Shown here: positions 1-12,600 of the stretch, piece by piece
How positions within the stretch are numbered: position 1 is the first letter of the stretch
Layout: each line of letters begins with the position of its first letter
Source: Crotophaga sulcirostris
Lineage: Eukaryota; Chordata; Aves; Cuculiformes; Crotophagidae
Length of the DNA stretch: 64,000 bases
Assembly (NCBI GenBank): GCA_013397455.1
Contig: VYZB01000276.1
Span: forward strand, 364,146-428,145
Reading direction: 5' to 3'
Program-made: the position numbers and the translations under genes
The notes under the pieces: model-generated
The model's database searches: none
Told to the model about the DNA's origin: nothing
The model's input: only the letters and a program-made list of their open reading frames with translations

Positions 1-3000
1 TCCTGTTTGTGTGCTATAGCACAAGAAATGGGGGATGCCCTGGGCTGCAGTAATTTTTTACTTTCCTTTTCCAACTCTGCTGCAGGTTATTTAAGCATCT
101 GCATCTCCATTTTCTGGATACATAACACAATACTTGTGTACTGAGAAAAGCTGAGGGACTCTGGTTTTTGCATTGAAGTGCTTCAACATGCTCCAATAAG
201 TGTGCAATGTAAAAGGAGCGTTCATGGCTGAAACACCGATCTCCTTGGCCCGTGGCAGTCAGTTTGGGGCTGCAGGAGCACCTGGGGTGGGGCAGTTGGC
301 AGCGATGGTTTTATTTTTGCCGGAACTGGACCTGCTGTTGATCTGCTTGAAACCCTGTGTTAATATCTGTTGTGACTGAGAGACCTGAAATTCAGTCTGG
401 CGGCTTTGTGTGTACGGTGAAGTGATGTAGTAATACCCTCAACGTTTTGAATCGAGGTACCTACAGCTTCTCTGCCAGATAGCTTAAAGGGAGTAGTTTG
501 GGTTGTGTGAGAACTGCATGTCAGGATGCACATGTCACTTTGAGTGAGTGTGAGCGGTGACTTTTGACAGAGCAGAGGAAGATTCCAGATGATGTTGGGT
601 TAAACTCCAGCATTTACTGCCTGTGTTCTTAGGCATGAATGATGTTAGCTGCTAACAAGGTATCCTGTTGCCATCACTAATAGATTTTGATGGGAGCACT
701 GGGACAATTAGCTAACATCCTGAAAAGTCATTATTTTTCCCTAAGAGTTGGTTCTTCAGTATTCCTCAGAAATATTTCTGTAGCAGGGAGATATTTAATT
801 TGCAGTCTCTAGCTCTTCTCTGTCTGGTTTTGCCCAAAGATAAACATAGTTTTTATGAAACGCATCCTTTATCAGTTAATCTTAGTCTTGAGGTACTTTA
901 GTGAACAAAAAATCAACAATGCTTTTGCTTGCTTCATAATTTTTTGAAGTGGTTACGTATTAATGGGGGTAGGAAAAGCCACAGCCTTCATCTGAAAACT
1001 ATGTTGCTATGAAATGTCAAGTCTTTTCCTTGATGGAGAGGGCTTTGGGGAGTTTTCGGAGAGCAGGTTGCCAGTAATTTCAGCAGGCAGGTCCTGGCAG
1101 CGTGGATGAGCCCATGCAGAGCTCCGTACTGTCACAGCCTGGCTGCTTCCAGTGGCTGATGGAGCATCCCTCCTTGGTGTTACAACCTGATGGGTGTGTG
1201 AGCAAGAGGTCAGGAGCCCTTTCTGTCTGGCTGACCGTTCAGTTCTCCTTGCCTCGCCATGAAGAGCGAGGATAATGCAGATCATCATCAGAAACTCTTT
1301 GCCCCCATCAGAGTCAAAACACCAGTGCTGATGCAGTGCTGTCGATTATGCTGTTTTGGATAAAATACCAACAGAATAAGTTAAATCTCTGGTTTAAGCC
1401 AAAAAAAAAAAAACCCATCCAAACCTTAAATATGGTTGTACTGACATGAATAGCAAAAAAAAAAAGACAAACTCCTGGCCTGCGGATGCAGCAGCAGAGC
1501 TGCTCGCAATGAGCTCGGCACTCCTCTGGTTTTGTGCTACTGGAATTTCTGAAAGTGGATCCGCTCACCTACAGAAGTGGTGACCTTAAGCCTACGAGTC
1601 TGTTTTTCCTATCCTTAATTAGTTTTCACAGATCTCTCCTATGTCATTAAAGGTCCTCCTACATAAAATGTTCTCCTGCATCCTGCATGTGCAAACCCCA
1701 TAAACTGAGAGAAGGAGACCTGTGGCAACTCCTGCATCGGGCTGGCTCGGGGCAGCTGCAGTTACCACCCCACAGGATGATCTTATTTTGAATTGGGCTG
1801 AAAAAAATATATTGGATTAGGAGAGTTTTAATTTGCTTAGAAAGACTTGCTTCCTGTGGTCATAACTTGACATTCCCTCTTGGTAACCAATTCCATCTGT
1901 GTGTGGTTTTTGTTTCTGTTAATTGTTGGTTTAAGGGGATGGTTTAGAAATGCATTGTTTGATTGTCTGTGTCAATGAACCCCAGCCCTTACAGCAAGCA
2001 CTCTGTAAGGACAGAATGAGAAAATCAGTGTTTTTCCATTCTTACTGGGCACCGTATTTGTTGAAGTAGTTGCAACTTACTAGATTTCAATTTCTTAATT
2101 AAAATAGTCAACCAGAACGGTGCTCGTTTTTATTCCACTTTTGCTTGCAATATGTTTGGGCCTCCACTATGTGATAGCATATATATGTGTGGGTGTGTTT
2201 GTATGTGTACTTAGACATTTATGTATGTGTATGAAAAAAATGTATCAGTGTAAGGAGTGAAGTGCAGTTGACAATAAACAACGAAATAAAGAGCCTTAAG
2301 GTAAATGGAAAGCATTAGAAAAGCACTGGGTAAATGCTTTAGAGATACAAGCTAGTGATGGATGTGCCGGTAATATTAAAGTAAGTTAGTCATTGTCTTT
2401 TGGTGTAGCTGGTTTTTGTGTAATTTGCTGGTTTAGTCTTGACAGTATTGAACAAACCCCTACTCTTCCCAGTTTCTCTCCAAGACTCATTTCCTATCGG
2501 CTTTCATGCTAAAGCTGTTCTTCTAGGACAGGGTTTTATTCAGACCTCGTTTGCAGTTAGTTGTAATTTCTTAGGGGTGGGTTGGTAGTAGAAGATCTTT
2601 TGATTAGGAAGTAAATAATTTTTTGAAGTACTAGGCTAAACAGACTGTAAGTCAAATGTCACCAAAATGCTCTACATAAAAATGTTAACAAATAAAATTG
2701 CCCTATGTAAATGTTAGAAAACTTCATTTAAATCCTTGCAACTTCAGAAGAGTTTCCAGTTATTTATAACCCTTTAAAACCCTTTTTGTTTAAATTTTGA
2801 TGCGACATTGGATTAATTATATTTTATCAACATTAGAACTAGGCTTTAGAATACTTCTTGCATTAGGGTTATTAATTATAATATAATATATTATATTTAA
2901 ATAAATAAATAAATAAATTTAACCCAATAAAAATGTTAGAAAACTTCTAACTCTAAAGTTCCTTCTGCTATTTGGAATGTAAATCCTCATGTTTTGGTAC

Positions 3001-3517
3001 AGAAAAGAGATTTACCGTTGTTTTATTGGATCTTTTTCATAAAGCCATAAAGAGGAAATCCTCTTCATGCAAGACACTTGCAATAAATTTTTTCAAAGTG
3101 AAAGATGAAATAATAGTGCTGGCAAAAGAGTCTCAAGCAAGAAAAAGTTTTGTTCAGCAGCAGGAGGGGACACTTTCTGATGGTATGCCTGGATGCTGCG
3201 CACGTTTCCCAAGCTGGCATCTCTGCTATTTAAATCCAGATGAAAGAGCACCCTCTCTTATGATCTTGTTTTTCAAGGAATATTGTATGGAAAAATGCTA
3301 CATGCTTTTGGAGAGAGCAGCTGCAGTCCAGCCGGGATGAGCTTATTCCTGCTAATTTTGGGTTTCACAACTTTTCCCGCACCCTTAAAATATGTATAAT
3401 GTTGGAATTTTCAAAATAATTTTTAATTGAACCTTGAAAAGGCTGCCTTTCCATTGTAAATGCTGTGGAGGTTTAGTAGGTCATGTTAGATTGCTAATCC
3501 TGTTGCTGTCATTTCAG
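1..3517 (+). other. CACHD1: CACHD1 intron upstream of the first visible exon
   Basis: The first visible exon starts in the third position of a codon, so an earlier coding exon must lie upstream. I found no sequence here matching the expected preceding residues (ending in a Met-Met-Glu motif) with a donor, so this is inferred to be intron. It is AT-rich, with A-runs near 1400 and 1455, TG-rich sequence near 2180-2235 and an AAAT microsatellite near 2899. A 122-codon ORF at 2972-3340 has no family resemblance. Confidence 0.7.
2865..2920. repeat. AT-rich simple repeat with (AAAT)n
   Basis: TA/ATA-rich low-complexity sequence runs into five copies of AAAT at 2899-2918. It is an intronic microsatellite. 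Confidence 0.85.
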
Positions 3518-3624
3518 ATTTGATGGAAATTTTAACACCAACGTTTCTAGGACGATCAGCTGTGATAGACTGTCTACCACTGTCAATAGCAGAGCCTTCA
3601 ATCCTGGACGTGACTTAAATTCTG
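3518..3624 (+). CDS. CACHD1: CACHD1 exon a (w1-36): end of N-terminal region
   Basis: 107 bp, acceptor TTTCAG and donor GTAAGT. It begins with the last base of a Glu codon and ends with the first base of a Val codon. It encodes [17 protein letters not shown] and on to RDLNS, lying between the N-terminal helical part and the VWA domain. NVS is a candidate glycosylation sequon. Confidence 0.93.
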
Positions 3625-6600
3625 GTAAGTAGTACAGTTTGGGTTTTTTCCTTCCGTTAGACTTGAACATTTCCTTGGCATAGAGAATTAGCATTGATTG
3701 CCATAGCAACAGGCTTGTATTTCTCCTTGGAGCTGTCACAGTGCTCTCAATTTGAGATTTCATGATTGAAAGATGATACCTAAAGTAATGCCCTTAGTCT
3801 AAGTACTTTATAAAAATGTCATGAAGATTTTATTCCAGCCTACCATGGATAATATTGTTGTGGTTTATGCACTTTTTATTTCTTCTTTTTTTTTTTCCCA
3901 AGGCACTTTCCTTCTGAGGCCAGTCTGCTTTGGCATCAGTAGCATAGGCTGCTGAAGGGGCCATGCAAATCAGTTTCTCTGATCTTCTTAGCTGAGTTCA
4001 GCTAATGTGAGGCTGTTTGCAGAGATATGCAAAAACTACAAAATATAAGGACATCCTAAAATATTTCCTTTCTTTGTCTTGTCAGGGCATTTGCTTGACA
4101 CACTTAGAGCTAGAAATATGCTTAGAACCAAAATACATATGACTTTTCCCTGAAAAATTCAGCATCTAGTCCTGCAGCGCAGTAAGGTTTTAGTGTTTTT
4201 TTGCATCCTAGTCAACTTGAATTAATACATGGATTTCAGTTTTCTCAGTCATAGATGGAACAGCTGGGCGAAACTTGCTTTTCAACTTTTTACAATACGT
4301 TAGTGTTCTCAGTTAGAGAACATGATAGACTTGATTGTGGATTTCATTTAGCATAGGTTTCAGGGTTCTTTGTTACGGCTTTGGTTTTTCTTTTTTTGAA
4401 AAATAATGTGGACTTGAAAGTATTTTTTTTAAAAAAATATTTTTGATATTTCTTTTGGAATAAAGCACTGATTTATTTTTCTAGCTTGACTGATGAAGTG
4501 GCAGACCCACCAATCCACCCTCACCATGCACAGAGCATTTGCGTATCTCACAATAAATAGGGTGAAAGAACCCTAAATTTCTCTCCAGCCTCTTTTACTG
4601 TGTCCCTTCTTAGATCTTTGCTTTCTGTATTTCTAATGGAATCTATAAAGTGAAAAACAGAAGTAAGATGAACTTTCCCTGTAGATTCCGTGCCATCCCA
4701 TGCTGTGCCAAAAAAGCAGTGTCTGCCCAAAGGAATTCATGTTCTAAGACAGTCGTTGGCTTGAGGCAGACAGGTAGTGTAAACAGACCAGGAAACCATT
4801 CTAGTAGGAAAGACTAAAAGTGTGCTGTCTGTGCACCAGCATCTTGCAGCTGTGAAGATGGCTGTCGGGTTAGACGTGGTTTTTAAAAGCACTTTGTGTC
4901 ATCTGTCCCTTGAAACTCTTAATCATTCTTCTTTCTGCTGTGACCTAGTTCGGTGAAACCGCTTAGAACAGAACACTTTGTCTGCACAGGAGCCTTTTCT
5001 GAATGAATCTGTGTGTACTTGTTATTCTAGACTAAATCCTCCTCTGAAAGAGGAGAAAGATCAAAGAAGCTTCTCTAATCTCATTTTTCTTACTTCTCAT
5101 GTAAGTGTCCTGGCATAGATCTAGTGAGGAATATCTGTTGCACCTGGAATTCAGGTTCTACTTTAGTCTGAATTATTTTTCTACTCTAAAAAGCCTTGAT
5201 ACAGTTGGGCATTTTCATTGTGGTTTTCCCCTCCTGCTTTGTTTGTTTAGGCTTAAAGGCAGGATGGGAAGCCACAACTTCCCAAAAATCATGTCATACC
5301 AGCATTCCCACTGCATGCAGCATAATGGGGAGGACCCCAAGCAACACAACAGCTTGCCAGAGGAAGGGTTTGAAAGCCTTCTGCTCCTGCAGCCCAGAAG
5401 CAGGAGCTTCTGGACTCTCTAGTTTGCCTGCAGTTTCGAAAACCAGCCTGGCCTGTCCACCATCCAAGTTTTCTTCCCAAATGGATTGATAGTATCATTC
5501 TTAATGTAAAAAATAATTCCCGTGAGTGTTTCTCTTCTCCCTCGTGAGTTTTGCAGTTTAAATACTCTGGCCTGTAAAAAGCTCTCAGCAAAACATAATT
5601 TAAACTCTGCTGCATTTGACCTCAAGCTCAATTCTTTAAATGTTAATCTTGGCCTGCTCTGCATGCAGCGTAAGAAAGTGGGGTTAGAGTGGCAAAGTTG
5701 TAGGTGTTGGAAGGAATTGGAATTTGCACCGCAGACTCTGGGCAAACCACAGGAGCAGAGCCTGGGAGAGCCCACGGTGCAGACAGCCACTCCAGCTCCT
5801 TGTCTGAACAATGAAGGGAAATGGAGCTCATGAAGCTTTCAGAAATAAAGAGTGCTTTTTTTTTTGCAGTGTTCTGTAAGATTTTTATAATATAAAGAGG
5901 GAATAAAACATTAATCTTGGAGAAAGGGGGAAAAAGAAAGAAATAGATGTACTTACCTTTTCTCAACCCTTTCTTGGTACTGAGTGGTTTTTTTAATGTC
6001 TTGAAAAAAGTTTTGTTTTTTTCTTGGCGAGTTTTTAATTTGTATTGCTTTTAACCATTAATACAAGATAGATAAGGAGAGACTCTTTATTCTTCAGATG
6101 ATATCGCAGGCTTTGGATAGTTAGATTGAGATCTGTCCTTGGTGGTCTAAACTTGTTAGATGACAAAATCTTACCCAGAGCCAGTGCATTATGTTATCAA
6201 GATTCCTTAGGGGTTTGGTTTTTTTTCTTTTTTAATAAATAAGGAACCAGTAAATCTTTCTTTTTCTTGTTTTTCAAAGTGCCTGAATGTCTGTTTCAAG
6301 TCAGACAGCATTGCCAGTATGCTGTTCCCCAGCAGCAGGCAGAGTGGTGGTACCAAGTTGCTCTATAAATTTTGTCTGTGCTTTATTTGAGGTGTTGATA
6401 ATTCAGACTGTGGAGCACCTTGGTCGTGTTCCCTGTATTGCTGTACTTTAGTCTGATAGCTTGGTTGAGTTAAAATGGTTGGGAGGTATTTGAACAGATG
6501 AGTTAATATCTCACCTCCAAATGCTTTTAATCAAGGAAACTGGACTCATTCCTTCAAATGAAAGGCTCTTTTACTACTTTGCCCTTTGGAGTCAAAAGAG

Positions 6601-9600
6601 CTCCTAAGCAGTGAGCTGGGCTCTTTCCTGGCTCATGCCATCAGCAGAATTTTAATTGGATTTGAGCTGCAGAACCTTTAATTTCTGGTGAAAACACACG
6701 AGCCAGAATACAGATTGACTCAGACAATCTTGGATCAGATTTGTACATCTGAAGAGTAAGGGAATACTTGTAAAATAAACACATTCACTTTCTGCTATTG
6801 TTTCTGGGGAACACTAAAGCATCTTCATGATGGTTATTTTTAATGGAGGCCCTTGTCAGGGAAGAGCTGCAGTGTGTGTTACGGGGTGAGAACCATGAGG
6901 GCTGCAGCTCAGTAAGTGTAATGCTAAAGAGGGGGACTGTGAGAAACTCTTTTATAATGAGCAATTATGTTCAGAATTTCCTTTTTTTTTTTCACTGACT
7001 GTTTGTGCTGTTCTTTGAAGATTAATTAGTTAATGATTTGGCTATGCTTTGAAGATGTAAAGTGGTATCTAGAAGTGCTAAGTGTTATCATATCGCATTC
7101 TCTTTGAAGTTTTATAAACTCTATCACATAGGGCTTTCTTTGTAAAAGTCTTGCTGCACTTACAACCACCACATGATAGAGCTATGAGGTTCTCCTCTGG
7201 CACTTGAACATCAGGAAAACCAGGAATTACCTGCACATCCCAAGTGCTCTGTTGCACAGTAGTGGTGTGCCTGGATGTTGGTGACTTCATTTATTCCAAA
7301 GTGTAATTGTAGTAGCTTTTTCTAAGTTTTCTGTATTGCAGTAGAATGGATAATGTTGATTGTCATGCACTGCTGAAAGACAGTGTTCTTTAAAAAAAAT
7401 CTTTTAGAATAGTTATGATTTTCTTTTTAAAGGATTTATTCCCAGGTTTCCCTTTGCAGCTTAATACAGGGCTCCCAGACCCTTCCCTGGCTTCCCCCAG
7501 CTGTGGCTGTGCAGTGTGCTCTCGTGCAGGAGAGCTTGTGTCAGCTCTGAGCACTGGTTCTGCACGTTCCCTGAAGGGTCAGCCTGCCAAACCCTCAAGT
7601 TCATAAATTAATCTGAGTTTCCCCAGACAAGGTGTCAGAGAGGAGAGGCAGATGGGTGCTTTAGAGGGGGATGAGAAGAAGAATTTCTGGTAGTCCTAGC
7701 TATAAAAGGTAGAAGCTCTGAGTGGGTTGGATTAAATGTTGGCTTTAATTAAAGCTGATTTTTGCCTAAAGTTTTCCACGGTACCTACATTTGGCCATAT
7801 AAACTTTCAGATTGCTTTGTGTCCCTTCTACACAGAAACCATTATCCATGACCAAAGAAACCTGCTCATTGTACAAATCAGAAGTCATGCTGCTAAACTG
7901 GTGTCATATCAGGTGTAAAAACAAGACAAGGACTTAAGGGAAAGTTAAGGGGAACTTGGGTGAAACAAACAATATTCACAAATTTGACATTTTGTTACAA
8001 GACCATGGGTGCTTTCTTAGTGTGGAAATTCATGGGACAAAAGTTTCCTGTTCCCAAGAGCATCAACAGACTGATGTTACCTGTGCCCAGAGGGGAGAGA
8101 GGAGAAAGCTGAGGCATCTTTGAGGTTAAATTGGTATTTTTTGGAGAAGAATGAGAAAGTATGAAGTGTGAGCAGAGTGTAGTTCTGGTTCCCAACTCAG
8201 TCATGACTGCACTGGGAAAGCCCTCATCAGCCATTGCATGTCTTATTCTTGGTTTCTTCCTCGATCCATTGAGGCACCAAATTCTTCAAACCCAAAACCG
8301 TGCAAAGCTGCATCTTTGTGCAGAGTCCTGCTTCCACTGGGACTTCTGGGCAGTGTGGAAACGTAAAAAAACTGTGGTAAAGGGGGAAAAGAAACCCCAA
8401 GATAGTGATTTTTACAGGATAATTATGCTGAGCTGAATGTGGAGAGAACCTTGTGGCCACATCCATTCTGGGAAACTTGAGTAAGTGTTAAACTGTTGAG
8501 GATGTTAACTTAAACTGTATTTTGTGGATGTTTTGTTGTAGAATGTCTGGCTGAGGTTTGAAATGACTGCCCTGCAGTGATTTCCAACCCCAATACTGGC
8601 GTCTTTGATGAATGAGATCCAGGAGATGAAACTGTCTGGCCTATTTTCAGTGTCAATCCTGAGGGAAATGACAAAAGTAAATGCTCAGTGAAAGGTGGAG
8701 CTCTGTAAATCAGAGCTTCCCTCGGCCGGCTCTGGCTAGTTTTGTAATCAAAGAGCATGAAAGGAGAAAGGGCACAGAAATATTTTTATTTTTAAAAGCT
8801 TTTTAAGCTGATAGGATCCATAAAAACTAAGGAATCCAAATGTCCAAGTTTCGTTTTCAGTTTGCAGCAAGCAGAGATGATGGTTTGCCCTGAGTGGAAT
8901 ATAATCATGTTGCTGCGGCAGTGGGGAGGGTTTGTGCCTCCCGTGCTGATGACTTTCTCTTCCCCTCCCCTGGGAGTGTTTTTCTTTTGCTTAAGGGACC
9001 CAGCAAGCCTGCAGTTGCCCAGTGTCATCACTGTGGTAAAGCTGGTGAGTGCATGGGATGAACACAGGTCCCTTCATCTCATCAGCCCTGCAGGGAGGTC
9101 AGTCAAGGTGCCCATGCCCGCTGGCAGCTGGGGTGCTTCCATCGCACTGCGGGGCAGAAACCCCAGTGCCACCGGTGCCTCGGGGGACTTGACCATAGTT
9201 TTCCCCACCTGGGCTCCGAGTACTCAGGGTTTCCACAGTACCCAGAGCTACTTGTAGTTGGTGTTTGGGACCCATGTTGTTATTCTTCAAGCACATATGA
9301 GAGAGGTCTCGAATAAACGTGCCTCCAACTTTGACCTCCCTTTGTAACTCTACTTCATTTTCCATTTTTCTTCTCCAACCTCCAGTTCTTGCTGATAATC
9401 TGAAGTCTAACCCAGGAATTAAGTGGCAGTATTTCAGCTCAGAAGAAGGCATTTTCACCGTCTTCCCAGCCCACAAGTTCCGGTGCAAAGGCAGCTATGA
9501 ACACCGCAGCAGGTATGGTTTGTCTCCTTACAGTTTCGTGGGTAAAGCACTAAAACTGGACTCCCCTAGCACTGATTTCATTTCAGCATTACACTTTGCC

Positions 9601-12600
9601 TGGACGCCAGCATTCATGAGCATCTTTTAATGGGGTCCCTTGAGGTTTCTTAAGTTTCTTTTTTAAAAGGCACTAGTTTTCATTTTGAAAAACCTTTGAA
9701 GTAAAATCAAGTTACATACAGGTTCCTCACCTCTCCCAAAGCAAATAAGCTGTAAATAGCAGTAACTTGTAGATTGCACGTCAGCCCGTAGGCAGCATTT
9801 GTCTTGTTTTTGACTCACACTTGACCCTGTTAATAAAGTAGTAAACATGTATTCTACAGGTTTGACAGGCGCATCACTTTGGGAAGGGGGCGGAAAGATG
9901 AGAGACTGGAAAGGGCATAGGTAGAACCATTTTTCCAATCTCCACCCAAGGGTCAGGTGGCACATTCTGGATAGTAGCAATGATAGTGGAAGTTTCCTGT
10001 TTCTACTAAGAAAACTGTAGGAAAAAACTCCAACGGTAACGTAGTTTTCCTGTGCAGGGGAATGTTCCTGTTCTGTAGGCATGAAGCAGAGGAGTTACAG
10101 CGTAGTATTTTTTCCCTAGACTTTGCTGTCAATATTATGGGACTCCTCAAGAGGCAAGGGTGGAATTTTCTGAGAAAGTGCAGTGGCTTTAGTACTCCTG
10201 GTTACACTTTAGGTAATTGTACCAGTTAATCTATGCAACAGAAGTATTGGCCAATCCAGGTATGTTTCTACGTAACTGAGTGCACAGAGACTAAGAAGTG
10301 TTTTGGTTACCTGTCCATCTTGAGTAATCAAATGTTTACAGATGTTATCTTCTATGTGTCATCAAAGCTTGAGGTGCCTGGGCTTGATTAAGTTTTCTGT
10401 GGTCTTGGAAAGGTGCAGACTGAAGACATGAGAGCTGGGGGTATCCAAGTCTCGATCAGAGTTTTGCCATTAAAACTTAAAACCATGGATGATTTCATCC
10501 AAATCACTTAGTCTTGGTCATGGTTCTTCCATGGCTAAATAAGGGATATCTTTTTGCTAGTATTTACTTCAGAGGGTAGTGTGGATGGATTAATTAGTTA
10601 ATAATTAAGTACTTTGAAGGTCAAAGGCCTTGTTTAAGTTCTAAGTATCAATAGCAAGGTAGAGCTTATTACAATAAACCAACCACCCTATGCTAATGAA
10701 AATCTGCACAGTTGCACAGGTTTTTACTTGTCGCATAACCAGCAAATACCCACTATTGCACTTACTTTTACATGTGAGTAAGGTTCCTGGCACCCCATAT
10801 TTATCATAAGGCATTTCTTGCTTGTCAGTGCTTAATCCAAAACTTGTTGTTAGCTGCTGTGATTGGTAATCCCAAAAGCTGCTGTGGCTTCAGCAAAATT
10901 GTTTATTCCTAGCTGAAAGTGTTGCTGTGACAGAGGGAGAAGAATCTGACACCCATTTTGGGTTAAAATATCAGAAAGAGAATGTAAGCAAGGGCCATTT
11001 ATGTATGTTCAGATTCTCAGCTTGTCTTTCCTAGTAGAAGTTTTCATAAAGGCAGAAAATCCTGTTATAATTTATTGTTTCTTCATGGGGTGTTTTTGAA
11101 AACAGTTGAGAATTAAAAGCACTGTCATTGTTTTAGTGGAAATTACAAGATGACTCAAAACAGTGGTTTGGGGTTTGTTCTCCTTCAGGCCTGTCTACGT
11201 TTCTACTGTTCGACCTCAGTCCAAGCACATCGTTGTCATTGTGGACCACGGGGCTTCGGTCACAGAGACGCAGCTCCAGATCGCCAAAGACGCTGCTCAG
11301 GTTATTCTGAGCTCTATAGATGAACACGATAAGGTAAGCTTTCTCCAAGCAGTGAGCATATCTTCAGTTTATCCTAAAATGTGTTTTAACTTGTGGTCCC
11401 CGGACTCATGGGGACCTGTGATCTGCCTCTAAGGGGTGATTAAGACTTGAACTCACTTTTGGAAGACTGTATTAATGCAGGGGAATCATTTGTGGATCTG
11501 CAGGCTGAAAAAAAAAAAAAAGGTGAAGCATGGTCCGAGCCTGACTTCTGAAATACTAGATCGCTTTTAGCCACTCATTTTACCTCTGAGGCTGTTTTGT
11601 TTTTATTTTATTTTTTGGTTGAGAAAATCAAAATTATTTATTCTGCTGTTAGCCTGGAGTGAGCTGAAACACAGTTAGTGTTTGGAAGATTCCCAGACAG
11701 CTGTGATACCAGCAAGGGAAGGAAAGTGTAAAGCAAAGGGCCAAGAAATCTGGTTTTTATTTCTTGCTCTGCCATAGATACTCTATTTGACAATGAGGAA
11801 GTTGCATAACCTGTAATTTTTTTAAGTAGGGATTACAACCAAGGCCCTATAAAGTGCTTCTGTAGGACTGCAAGCAGTCTCCAGTTTGGTCTTTCCTTTC
11901 AGTAATTCACTGGTAGTAGGAACTTGATCGTTCTTTCTATTTGCTTGGTTGGCTTTCTTTGAATAGGAAGGGTGTTTCAGTCAAATCAAGTTGAAGAACA
12001 ACTGATTATAATCTTTACCTTATGTCTTCTCATTAATAGTATGGGAAAAAAACTTCTGTGCTTTTAGAGTTTTAATACAGGGTAATAATGCTTATGGTTT
12101 AGCGGAGTTAATAGTGCTTAAATTTAAGTGTCAAAAATCTTAATATAGACCTATAACGAAGAGAATATATTTAAGGCACGTATTACTTGGTCAGTAACTC
12201 AGTCATTGTGAAACCTGTTCCACAGGTATATAATTACTGCTTTATGCTATGAGTGTCTTGCATCAGTCATAATTCATAATGAAGTATGCCATTCATTTCA
12301 TAAGACTGGTATGTTATGTGTATATTAATGCAAGTTTTACCAATACATATTTACAGAATAAAAATTGATGGTAGAATTGGCTTGCTTTGACCCAAACGTT
12401 GAAACAACATAATCCTTTGCCTGTGAAAAGATCTTAGATGGTTGGATTTTTTTTGTTTTCTGTATGCATTCCACTTTTCTATAGGCACTCAAAGCTTTCC
12501 TGAAAATGCTGTCTGCTGTTTTGGTTTCAGTTATCTCAAGCTCTCTTAGACTTCTGCCCAGACCAGTGTATTAACTATTATGTATGAGCAGAGTGAAGCT

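Noticed and set aside
2972..3340. 122-codon plus-strand ORF ending 177 bases before the first CACHD1 exon
   Set aside because: It does not match the expected upstream CACHD1 residues, lacks consistent splice signals and has no recognisable family; chance ORF in intron.
5105..5966. Cluster of overlapping ORFs on both strands
   Set aside because: Six frames partly open at once, typical of stop-poor random sequence; no shared homology or splice context.
9663..10082. 139-codon minus-strand ORF
   Set aside because: Intronic, no domain, no homology; another ORF overlaps it in a different frame.
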